This document shows positions 1 through 12,500 of a DNA stretch of 64,000 nucleotides, piece after piece. The notes beneath the pieces are model-generated. The model was not told where the DNA came from, did no database searches, and saw only the letters and a program-made list of their open reading frames with translations. The position numbers and the translations under genes were made by a program. The number at the start of each line of letters is the position of its first letter. Position 1 is the first letter of the stretch. Source of the DNA: Apostichopus japonicus (lineage: Eukaryota > Echinodermata > Holothuroidea > Aspidochirotida > Stichopodidae); assembly GCF_037975245.1 (NCBI RefSeq), contig NC_092576.1, forward strand, positions 42,071,111 to 42,135,110. The letters are read 5' to 3'.

Positions 1-300
1 GTGAGTGGGGGAGGAAGATGTGTGCGAGGTGGTGAGAGGTGTGTGCGAGGCGTTGGAAGGTGAGTGGGAGGGTGTGAAAGGTGTGTGCGAGGGGATGGAA
101 GGTGCGTGCGAGGCGTTGGAAGGTGAGGCAAGGGGAGGGTGAGTGAGTGGGAGGGGGAACGTGAGACAGGGGGCGGTGAGTAAGAGGGAGTGAAAGGTGT
201 GTGCGAGGGGATGGAAGGTGCGTGCCAGGCGGTGGAAAGTGGAAGGTGACTGTGGGGGGAGAGGGAGGTGTGTGTGAGGCGGTGGAAGGTGATGGACACA
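1..300. repeat. G-rich minisatellite
   Basis: Degenerate tandem array of purine-rich words such as GTGTGTGCGAGG and GGTGGAAGGTGA, strongly G-biased on the plus strand. It runs off the left edge of the window. No gene is visible in it. Confidence 0.75.
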
Positions 301-1991
301 CAGGGGATTGGAGTAAAACTATAAATAGGCACAGTTATTGGTGAAATATCCAGGAATACTAACTATGACATTAATGTACCGATTACCAAAGACGAAAGGA
401 AGGGTCAGGGACGTAGCTAAGGCCTGATAATTGGGGGGGGGGTGTACTGGCTGAAATTCCAACTGGATGGGTTTTGGAGCCAGAAAATTCAGACTGCTGC
501 CTTACACCCCCACCCCACACCCCCGCACTACTCGCCAACAATACGGTCAGTTACAGTCAGACACCGTACCTATCTTTCACGACTGCACTTTTGTTCCGAT
601 CTTTTTTTTCGGTCTTTTTTTTCGGTACATTTGTACCACTGGCCCTCACTTCACAACCTTATTAATCACTCTGGTTAAGCAAGTAAGCAACGGAGTGTAA
701 GTTATCTGCTTGATAGGCTACATAAAGTACTGAGTACAAAAGCTATGTTAACGTTATAAGGGGGGGGGGGGAATGCAGTGCTTTTTCCTAGGGGGAGGGG
801 GGTTGGGGCTATTTATCACTCACATCGAGTGTTCACAAATCAAATGTTCACTTCATTCCAACTGAGCGTTTGGAAGTGAACAATTCAACATTTTGCAGAA
901 AAACGTTGAGTTGACGAGATACGATAAGTTGTCAATTAACCATTTTGCAAAAATATTTTCAATTGCTCAGATGGAATGAAGTGAACAATTCACGAGATAT
1001 GATAAGTTGTCAATTAACATTTTTCATATAATTGTTCAATTGCTCAGTTAAAGCAACTGAGCAATCCAACATTTTTCTGTCTTTTGATCAGATTTTATTC
1101 TGTTATTTTAAACAATTTACTGAAAATTTTGCCTTATGGGGCAAAGTTTTTCTTATGTTGATGGCACTTTTAAGCTTCCGTAGATTAGCATTGAGTTTTA
1201 TATATGCTTACGTTGCACAGTGGTTCTATTAGGCATTTGTTTTGGTATGGTGGAGTATAAGGATCGCGAGACACAATTTCTCAATGTGACAAGGAAAACG
1301 TGGTAAATATGACTGATTAAAGGTCAACTTTGACTGGAACTTTTAGGTCACTCAAAATTACAAGAATGTATGAAAATTAGAGTGCGACAGTGGGAAAAAT
1401 TAGAGTGCGACAGTAGGATATTCCGACTGTAGCACTCATATTTTACAACTATCGTCAGTTTTTCCAAGATTGGGGTGAGACATCCCCACCCCCCCTCTAG
1501 CGACGTCCATGGGAAGGGTACCACACCCCCTCCCCTTACTTCCATGAAAGACAAAGGGAAATGATTCACAGCTCCTACCCCCCCCCCCCCCCACAAAAAT
1601 GGGGTGTATGTTAACCTCTATATATAGTGTTATCAGATATCGCACTTATGTTTGTAAGGTTTAAATGTGGTGTAAAGAAACAAAATTATGCAATCGATAT
1701 ATGTGGCAGCTCCCAATGTGCTTCTACGTGGCTTTGTATTTGGAGCGGAGGGGGGGGGGGTGGGAGTAAAGGTGGTGACTGGACACAAAGGGGAAAGTGT
1801 AGTGGAGTGTTAAATCATTACAGTGTAGGCAAAGCTATTGTAGTGAAATTTCCTGAAATACTAACTTTGATGCAATGTACAGGTTACCCATAGACAATAG
1901 GTAGGGTAGGACACCATGTCCCATTAACTGCATGCAAAACAAAGGGAAAGTATTCACTGTCCTTACAAATGGGGTGTATGTTAACCTCTAC

Positions 1992-2208
<217 letters not shown>

Positions 2209-3213
2209 AAATGTAATAGAAAAGGGAGGCAGCTCCCAATAGTATTTTGCATTGCTTCACTGCACGCAATGGTTGGAGGAGGGGGAGGTTAGGGTGGGGC
2301 TGGAAACAAGGGAGAAAATGTATCAAAGTTGTGTAACATTATATATAGGCAAAGTTATTGTAGTGAGATATCCTACAATACTAACTTTGATGTAATGTCA
2401 GGTTACAAATAAACAAAAGGAAGGCCAGCACCCCCTCCCATTAACAACATGAAAAAAAAATAAAGAAAAATAATTCACAGCCCCCAAAACTGGGGTGTAT
2501 GTTAACATACATACATTAAGCATTTGCAGATATGGCATTAATGTTGTAGGCTGGTGTTTATCTGGTGTGAAGAAACAACATTTTGAAATTATCTAGGGAA
2601 GAAGCCCCAATGTGTTTTTGCTTTGGTTCACTGCATGCTAGGGGGAGAGGATGGGTAAGGGTGGGCCCTGGACACAAAGGGTAAAATGTTTTTGAGTGGT
2701 GTAAAATCATATATAGGCAAAAATATGTGTTAAATTATCCTGGAATACTAACTTTGTGCAGGTAACCCATAGACGAAAGGAAAGGCAGCACACTACCCCC
2801 TTCCCCTCAGTTGGATAAAAGACAAATGGAAATGATTCACAGCCCCCCACCCCACCCCACCAAAAAAGGGGTGTATATTAATCTCCACATATATTTAGTG
2901 TTATCAGATTTAGCACTGTTTTGAAGGTCTATATCTGATGTGAAAGAAACAAAATTAAGCAATCAATAAAGGAGGCAGCTCCCAATGTGACTTTGTATTG
3001 CTTCAGTGCATGCCAGGGATGTAGGAGGCGGAGGTGGACACAAAGTGGAAAATGATTTTGAGTGGTTAAACATTATATATAGGCAAACTTGTTAGTTAAT
3101 GCTTTAGGAATACTTACTTCTACGACAATGTACAAGTCATAGAAAAAAAAGTAGGGCCAAAACCCCCGTCTGTCCAAAAAGTGGGGTGTATGTTAACCAG
3201 TATATTTATTGTC

Positions 3214-3382
3214 ATGTATGTATGTATGTATGTATGTATGTATGTATGTATGTATGTATGTATGTATGTATGTATGTATGTATGTATGTATGTATGTATG
3301 GGTGTATGTATGTATGTATGTATGTATGTATGTATGTGTGTGTGTGTATGTATGTATGTATGTATGTATGTGTGTATGGATG

Positions 3383-3414
<32 letters not shown>

Positions 3415-3459
3415 TGTATGTATGTATGTATGCATGTATGTATGTATGTATGTATATGT
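3214..3459. repeat. (TATG)n microsatellite
   Basis: Array of TATG units with a few interruptions (GGTG, TGTGTG, GGATGTATATG, GCATG). It probably arose as the 3' tail of the adjacent minus-strand SINE. Long open frames in both strands here are repeat artefacts. Confidence 0.95.
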
Positions 3460-3690
3460 GATCTTCTCGCAAGCAGGAACTCGCGAAAGAAGCCATGTAG
3501 GCTTTTAGACTCGCAAGCTGACCGAAGCCAATCTCTCCGCACACATCCATTTAACGTCCATGTCGGGAAGTTGTTATTGAACAACACCCTTGCCAGACGA
3601 CACACATTGCTGTCGGCGGGGAATCGAACCGGGGATCTCATGACTGGGAGACGCCGGCGTTAACCACTAGGCTATACACTCCGTCATCAG
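3214..3690 (-). mobile_element. tRNA-derived SINE with (TATG)n tail
   Basis: Read on the minus strand, the segment begins near 3690 with a tRNA-like head: an A-box-like word TAGCCTAGTGGTTAACGC and a B-box word GGTTCGATTCC (both are RNA polymerase III promoter elements). A body of about 150 bp follows, and it ends in a CATA tetranucleotide tail, seen on the plus strand as the TATG array at 3214-3459. Satellite sequence flanks both sides: TTATTGTCAT on the left, and GTCATCAGATAT on the right. The insertion therefore interrupts a satellite unit and may have duplicated about 5 bp (GTCAT). A free tRNA gene is unlikely because the folded arms are imperfect and a tail is attached. Confidence 0.65.
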
Positions 3691-4099
3691 ATATTGCATC
3701 ACAATTTTCAGGGTCTATTTCAGTTGTGAATTACAGTAACAAAACTATGCAACTAATACGGGAGGTAGCTCTCAATTTGATTTTGCATTGGGTCTGTATA
3801 GCACGAGATGGAGAATGGGTAAGGGTACAGATTGAAGAAAATGGGAAGGTGTTTTGGAGTTGGGTAACATTGGTAAATGAAATATCGAACACTGTTAATG
3901 GGTGGGCAGGCTTTGTACCTCCCCCTATTTTCAAGACAATTATATTGGTTCACTGCATACCTGGGGTGAAGGATGTGTAAGGGCAGCAATTAAGAGAAAG
4001 AGCAAGATGTTTTGGAGTAGGTTCATTTAGTTTATAAATGGTATAAGTGAAATATCCAGGACTGCTACTACCTTGACCTGAATGGACAGGTCAGCCACT

Positions 4100-6520
4100 G
4101 AAAAGGGAGGATGATACATAACACCTCGCCTTAGGTACATAGCCAAGTTAAATTGGACAATTTTAACACCCCTCTCCTATAGTATAGGGTTCAACCATGG
4201 AAAACAAACAATGAAGCTGAAATTATTTGTTCCAAATGAGTAGAAGTGTTTGAAACTTTGAAGAAACATAATCCTCTCCAGTCTAAATGTAGAAAAAGAC
4301 AAGGATGGGGAAATGTACTGCAAAGTGAATTACTACATTTTCCATCTTGTTCCATCTGGTTGCCTAAATAATCTACAAAAGATTGCAAAAGCACAAACAC
4401 AAATGAAGACATACTTCATGCTTTTTTAATTGTCACATTTATTAACGTACACAAAGGGTTCTACTTGTGTTGTATAATCCCAAGAGGATTGAACTTATGC
4501 AAAGCGTTTGGACTGGCAAGATGTTACATAATATTTCAATTGTGAGTTAACAAATATATTCAAAAGTAGGACAGGTGGATGGACCATTAATGAATGGGTC
4601 TATTGTGCATATAGGACAATACCAATTTGTGACAGTTCACTTTAAACAATACCTGAAACAGAGGATTCCATCACTATGAAATGCTTAATTTAGGCAGAAT
4701 TCTGGCCTTGAAATCTTATAGTACCGGTACTACAAAATAGCGGAATATGAGCCTAAGTTGTTTCCTTCTGTCTTTTATATAATTTTTTTTTATTTTATCT
4801 TATATTTTCAAGCTTTCATGCTGCTTTCTTTAACCTGCAAACCTAAGGGTAAAATGTTTTATCAGCGAATCTGGCTCCACAAGACCTACAATGCCTTTTG
4901 TCCTTCATAAATTGTGAATGTCTTTGAACATGGGATTGTCAGTGCAGGCCATAGAAGTCCTAGTGGGGTATGTGTGCTAGACTGAGTAGTACTCCAGCTA
5001 CTTGGAATGATTAGACAACAATGCTTAAAGCGTAATTTTTCAGCCAGTTATTTCCATTTCAATTGTTAACTCTACTGTTAAAAGTGCATACATGATCCTT
5101 AACATACCAAGTATAAAGGCACTTTCAGTGTGCATTAAAATTAAAAAAAAATACATCTGAATGGTGGGACTATCTATATCATATTTTAAGTCATTCTCAA
5201 TATTGACTTTCACAGTAGGTTTGGTGATTTCTTTCCATGCGAAGGTGATCAAAGATAGCTGCAATACATATGCATGAAATGAAGAATGCACCAGTATGCT
5301 ATTTCTTTAACATTAAGTGAAGTACATGGTGGCTACAGCACAAAATGAATATGAATTTTATGCATAGGAGGTCAAAGATACAACACAGAATGCATGAGAT
5401 AATTAATTTCAATGTGTGACAGTATATTAGGTGATTTTTTCATGCAAAATTATGTCAATTATGGCTACAACACTGAATGCAAATGTCATATATTTTTAGG
5501 AAAATCCTTGTTGAATAATTGAAGTCAACAATGCAAAAACAACTCCAGAGATCAAAATGATCCAATGAAAAATGAAGATTAAGATTAGGTCATTTCATTA
5601 CAATAATTCAATACAATTCAATATAATATAATAATTTAATTTATAGAATGAAGACAGTTATACTGGTGATAATTAGCTTCAGTGACAAGAGTCTCAACAT
5701 AACACATGCAGACACTTATGATTAACAAACAAGAGCCAAAATCAGTGTCTTACAATAGGGTATCGATTATTATTGGTTTTATCGAATTGACAGATTTGGT
5801 TTGTCGCTGTTGTGACTTAAATGACAAATACAGCAGGAGCCTTTACTGCTTTCTATTGTATAAACTTGTAAGTATCTTGTTGTACTTGTTGTGACTAATA
5901 ACAGTCAATTGGTGTTGAATTTGCTAAACCTTTTTTTCTTTTTTATTTCTTTTTAAAGTCTCTTTTCTTATTCCAATGTGGCACATTGATTCCACTATTA
6001 AGAAGGGAAAATAAACAAAACTCTCTAAGAAAAATGTGTTGTGTGAATATTGTGTGTTGAAAAATAAGTAAACTTTGATAAATAATTTAGAAAATTGGCA
6101 ATGAACAGTCACATAACAACAAGAGAACAGCTAAAGTAGAAAGGATTTATGCTCTGCAAGAAGGAAGATTGTGCTGATGATCAGATATACACATTTTAAT
6201 GAATCACCCATGGTACAATGTTTGTAATGTGCATCGTGTAACAACAATGTATCATGATGATATATTGATGAAAAACTAAGCTGAGTAAAGCCATGTGAAA
6301 TTTACTTTAACTATTATTTGAGATTCATCCAAATGGGCATCACATTTACAGTAGACTGTCAATTTTGCTTTTATTAAACATGAAAGTTGTACTAATAAGA
6401 AATTAAATTTCACATGAATGAATCAATGGAGGTAAAGTGATAGAAATGAACAGTGTATCAAAGGTATGCTCTATTGGCCCCAAATATGCTATATAGTCAA
6501 AAATGGTCACCTTTTGTCAA
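4100..6520. other. No gene recognised
   Basis: AT-rich sequence with only short chance open frames and no exon with convincing splice sites. It lies 3' of the small minus-strand gene ending at 6526. A TTTATT near 6370 (AATAAA on the minus strand) could be its polyadenylation signal. Confidence 0.5.
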
Positions 6521-6525
6521 AATTC

Positions 6526-9500
6526 TTAATTGAAATGGTTCTTGATTTCTTTTTGTTGAGAAAGCTGAGATCCAGCCAAGGTCTTTGAACAGAATGGGCA
6601 CTGTGACAATCTCTGTGGACATCCTTGCCTTTGCTGAAGCGGTTTATGAGCTGTAAATAAGAAGTAGAAGAAATGACAAATTGCACTTAAACCATGGTTG
6701 CAAATGCATTGGTAACACCCACGGTCACCACAAACTGCCCAATTACATTCACTGTACACAGAGCCAATCATTACTGATATCGACATTGATGTCTTCTTTA
6801 ATTAAAAAGAAATATATATTTCAATAAATTCAGATGAAGACACTTTCACAACTTTCACGAAGTGTTCCTAGTTCCATGCTTCTTTTATCAGGTTCTGGTG
6901 TAAATTTTCCTGTGGTATATAATATATATATATGATAACAGCCTAAATGACTTATGAACTCTGGTTGGATTATTCATCAACATAGCCATATTGTGGTTCA
7001 GAATGATTTAAGGGACAAGGAGTTTTACAGTGTAGTTAGTCCAGTCTTGTCTTACAGTGTAGTTAGTCCACTCTTGTCCATCCTGTGTGTTTCACCACTT
7101 GATTTCACATTGCAATAAACCAATATTACATGTGAGTGACAGATTAGCAATGTTGTGTAGCAACGGCACATAACGATGAAGAGAATGAATAATACAGGCT
7201 TCTACATTTTAAAGGAAAAACAAAATACTTCTTTTCTGTTTTACTACACTTAGCTGTTTCAAACTTTCATTCTGGCTGACCCAAAACAAACTACGACGGC
7301 AATTAAAGGGTGTGAAGACTCGCGCAAAAAGAACATCTAATGCCGTTAATCTGACCTAGTTTCGAATGAGGTGTAACAGAAGTGTTAGACACCACCATCG
7401 ATGCCAGAAAATACACACACAGCTTGCTACCGTCGGTAATAAGACACTAGTGTACAGTCAGTACATACAGCTGCGGTCAATACCCATGGCACAGTGTATA
7501 CAGGATACATCAATGGACATCTCAGGTCCAGCTAAAGATAACACGGTATCACGCTTCATTACTGTCGGCATTTTGAAGCGACACGAACAAAACTTCACTT
7601 GCAAGCAACAGAAAGTTAAGTTTTGCAGATGGCCGCACGCGGTTTGGGGTGAGTCTTCATTGCCTTAAATCTGAAGTAACATAGACATAACAACTATGGG
7701 CTATGAGCTTCCTGGTTGATTATGGTTTTACTTCTTGACATTTCCAAAAGCAAAGCAAGCTTTTTTCAGTCAATACGGTGCAAAAACACATGAGTTTAAT
7801 CAAATTCAACTCTTGTATGAGACATAACTTGGACGTTAAAGAGGGGATGAAATGGTGGATTTTCATGTCTTAGAAATATTTATCTACATTACTTCAACAC
7901 CACCCATTCATTACTTCCCGTAAATGCAGCTGCCAAAGCCAGAAATTCGCTGTCGAAGTATTCCCTAGAGAACTCCCAAGCAGACACTTGTGAAAAAACC
8001 TGCAGTTCATATGACGTCAGTAAAGGGACCATTTCAGCCAAAGCCGACTGCCCGATATTTACTGTTACGGCGTCATTCAGTTTACTACGTACAGGTAACT
8101 ACAACACACTCTCCTCATCAACTGAAAAAGTCATCTCCCGAATCTTCCGATTCCGAGGAAATGGGCCTTTACCTCTCAGAACATTCAAAAGCATTGACAA
8201 CAATTATTTTCTTGAGGAAGAAGAAGAGGAAATAGTTTTCGAGGGTGATGAAGATATTGGTGTTTTATCCTATCAATTGAGCCCCTTGCAGAGGAATTGT
8301 AATACGTTCCCGATGGCCAAGACGCGTTGCTGCCGATGGAAGTCCCCGAGCAGAATGGTTGACTATCCTGAACCGAAATTGGACGGTTGAGCATAAACAA
8401 AACCACCATTATTAAGACCATAATATGAGTTAAATTTACTTGAATGTCGATGATCCTGCTACTTAACATAGTAGCAAATCTTCTAGAAATGGTGTTACTT
8501 ACAGTGCAAGTGCAACCCTATAGTACTAGTAGTAGTAACATGGGTCTGGACCTAACTAATAGACGTTCTATTACAGGCTAGCCTGTGTAAGTTGTATCAT
8601 CCAATTGTTACGTTAAAATCATAACACAACGCCAGTCACCTAATCTCAATTACTATAGAGCACTGCAACAGTGTAATGTTGTGTGTACTCAGAAGTTTAA
8701 GAATGTAAAAAAAAGCGTCTCGGAAGTGAACTGGGTTCCTCGACCATATATACAACAATTTTTTGGAAAGATTTTATTTCCCGAGAATTTTTGATTGTTT
8801 ATTCCTGGAAGATGCAAGCTTTGTTTGACACAAATTGTGTATCATTGGAAAGCTACGAGTGTATATAAAATGATGATTCATAAATCTGTCCATTTCACCC
8901 CCTCTTTAAGTGTCATGTATGCCTACAGATTGTGTCTTCTTGTCATTATGTAAATGAGTATTAATGGTTGACCAGCTTACTGTGATGAGGATGAATTTCC
9001 CCATGCTCTTCCTTCTCCTCATATCGGACATGCTGATAGGTGAATGTTTGATTATAGTCTGACTAGATTTGTATATGAAAGGATGAATTCAGGCAAGTTT
9101 TTGAGTGGAATTCTTCTTTATAAATTGATCAATGTCTAAAGATAAAGAGTTAATATCTAAACAATGTACCCACTGCTACTTGAGGTTTTCAGACTTTGGC
9201 CTTGAATTTCAACTGAACCCTCTAGCCTTTAGATGAAAATGGTCCCTAAATAGCCTTAATTGTTGTTTCCAGTTTATTACCAAAGTAAGAAAAGTTTGTA
9301 TTTCAGTATGTGTAAATGCTACATTGCAAAATCTGTTGTGTTGTGACCAATTATAGCACGCAATAGCTAGGAAAGTTTCGTAATTATGTTATCAACCTGC
9401 CACCTTCACTGATGGTCACCATCGAGGTAAATGAATCTGGAGGATTCATGTCAATTGGGCGCGCGTACCATGCATGGAGGGTAATGTGATGTGTTCCAGG

Positions 9501-12500
9501 GTGGTACCAAACTGATATTTCTGTGTAGCAGTTCGAGAATAGTGTTAGTGACTTCGTGAAAGATTTGTCGGTTCGGACATGGGAACTAACGGCATAAGAA
9601 GGTACTGGTACTTCATAGCTAATATGCTAACGTTAGACATGCTGGCACAGAACAAGTACAGATACATTGGGCTTGCAGCGGGAAATGTAGATGTCTGAAT
9701 TGTATTATCAAGAACGATTTTTTGTCGAAAAGGATTGTTGAACTGGACGTGTTGCTGTGGGGAAATGTTTAGTTCAGTGCAACCATGGAATTCTCCATGG
9801 GACAGAGCCTAATGCTGCTCGACGGGAATATAGCTATCACGTTAGGCTACATGCACGGTTATTGCTAGGTAACGGGTGTCGTCTGCTGCTCTAAGCACGC
9901 GTACACATTTACGTACTAGTTGGGTGAAATCATCATGCGTAATGGGGAGAGTAATATATTAGTACCACCCTAGAACACATCACATGACCCTCCATGCATG
10001 GTACGCGCGTACGAGCGTATTTACTGTGTGATAGTTTCTCCAGATTCATTTACCTCGATGATGGTCACTATGAAGTAGTCTGCACAGCTTGACACTGTGA
10101 GGTTCTTCGTGTAAACACTGTGTGGTAATATATCGTTATATGTCGACAGTGTAGTTTACAAGACAGTGTCTATACACACAGATTCTGATACAAGGAAAGA
10201 TATGTGCCAGGCAGTGCAGGCTAACTGTTAAAATGAGGTCATTTTACGACCATGGCAGGTGGATTACATAATTGTAGGAAACTTTTTTTTGCGGTAGCCG
10301 GTAGCATGCTATATTTGGGGCCAATACAGCAGTATGACCTATAAGATTGTATCTTCAACAGTTGTTCTGTTCTAGTCATATACCTCACTTTTTTTATATG
10401 TGGTTTATTGTACAGTAACATAAAGATGACATAAAAGCAAGCAGAGTTCAGTTAGCTGGAAATTTACAAGGTACTACATTTAGTTAGCCGGCTAAGGACA
10501 ATCCTGTGGAGAAACAGTCAAACTCACCATCCTCATCTGATTCAGAGACTGAATATTTCCCATCTGTCTTGTTGTTGCAGTCAGTTTGTGTGTGTTTCTG
10601 CAAAACAAATATCCAACACATCATAATTTTGGAAGATCAGGAAGATTGAACATAACTAGCTGAATGAGATGAAATCATGTACAATTAAAATAGTATATGA
10701 AGTCAAAAGTCCTATATACATTTTAAAATCAAATGGTAGATTATTCAAAAACTATTTTACACCATATAAGATTAGCTGTTATCAGCATGTTTCTATTCAA
10801 TTGTGTGACATGTCAGGGTAATTGCTTACTCTACAGAGAGTCATTGCATTTTTTTTTTGTACAGGAGAGTTAAATTCTTATAGGAAGAGAAAATAGGTGG
10901 GACATATACTATGTGGTATGTACATCCCTTCAGCTGAAGTGGAAGCCAAGAGATACAAATTTACAGCCCATTTGCCATCACCATTCCCCCTACCCTTCAA
11001 TCGGGTGTATACTAAACCTATACAGGTTATAGCAAAAGTTTCAAGGTATACAATATTTTGTGTGAAAGTAACAAAATTACAAAATCAATAAGGGAGTTAT
11101 CTCTCAATGTGATTTGGCATTGGTTCAATACATACCAGGAGTAGATGATGGTAAATGTAGGAATTGAACAGAAAGTGGGAGGGTTCTTTAACATGGGTTA
11201 AAATAGTACATAAATGAAATACTACAATGTTACCTTTAACCTCAAAGTACAGGATAGCCAAAGCAATGGAGGTCAAGGCAACTCCAACAACCCCCCCCCC
11301 CTAACATCCTTAGCTTCAAGACAGAACGGAAATGTTTCACAGCCCAGCCCCAACCAATGATTCTCCCATTGCAAACAGGGTAAAAAGGGTCTATGTTAAA
11401 AAAGGTATGCTGTATTGACCCCAAATATGCAACATTTTCAAATATGGTTCATTGCATATGGTCATAATTTTTATACTCTTCATATTACCACCCTGAAGGT
11501 AATTTACCTCACTGTGACATCCAGCCATCTTCTTTGCTTATTTAGCATTATGGGAAAAGTTTAGAGGGTAATGCCTCCAGGAAAAGTGCAGTTTGAAATC
11601 ATATAGCAAGTATAGCATTTAGTTACGGCCTATACATCTTTAACCTCTATACATTAAGAGTGATCAAGAGAAATATATTGGGTTGGGATAACTTAAGTAC
11701 ATATAGGCAAAGGTATTAGTAAGAATATAGGAATACCACCTTTGAAATTAATTTATTAGCCAGGCAACAAAAAAGGAGGGCAGAGGATATACCCAGTAGC
11801 TTATCAAAAGGAAGGGGATCAAACAGGGATCAGGACCGCCAAGAAGTCATCCCTTAGCTTCCAGATGGAAGGTATAACAGAAGTTTTTTAAACAATACCG
11901 CTGACATTTGTTCATCCCTTAGGTAGAAAAGAACAGGGCAGGAATATGCTCAGTAGCTTGGACAAACAAGGGGGGGGGGGGAGGCAGAGCATCCACAGGG
12001 AAGACTTAAAAAACATAATCAGGACCACCAAGAAGTCTACCCTCAGCTTCCAGATGGAAGCCAGCTGGGGGTACACTTCAGAGCCCCAATGATCACCCCC
12101 CTCCCCCTCCGATCCTTCCGTTGGAAACAGTTTAAAATAGGGTCTATGTTAACCTATACACATTGAGTATTGCAGTTATCAAAATTAGACAACCAATAAA
12201 GGAAGCACCTTTCAATTTGATTTTACATCGATTCATGCATACGAGGGCATGGAGAATGGGTGAGGGTAGAGATTAAAGGAAAAATGTGACAAAGATATTT
12301 GGGAGTAGGTTAACATTATTACATATAGGCAAAGGTATATTGGGAAGTATATCTAAGAATACTACCGTGAAATTAAATCGGTTAGATAATAAAAAGAAGA
12401 AAAGTAGGGTAGGGATATATCCTGTAGTTTAGCCAAACACGGAGGGGAGGATAAGGGGGGTGGGGATAAATCAGGACCACCAAGAAATCTACCCTTAGCT

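Noticed and set aside
3120-3663. Open frames across the TATG array
   Set aside because: Met-Tyr-Val-Cys or His-Thr-Tyr-Ile repeats from a tetranucleotide microsatellite joined to a SINE body; no gene signal.
3605-3690. A free-standing tRNA gene on the minus strand
   Set aside because: A and B boxes are present, but the arms do not fold fully and the segment continues into a SINE body and tail.
7366-7668. 100-codon plus-strand frame near 7.4 kb
   Set aside because: No recognisable motif, no acceptor at the start, and composition like the flanks; considered chance.
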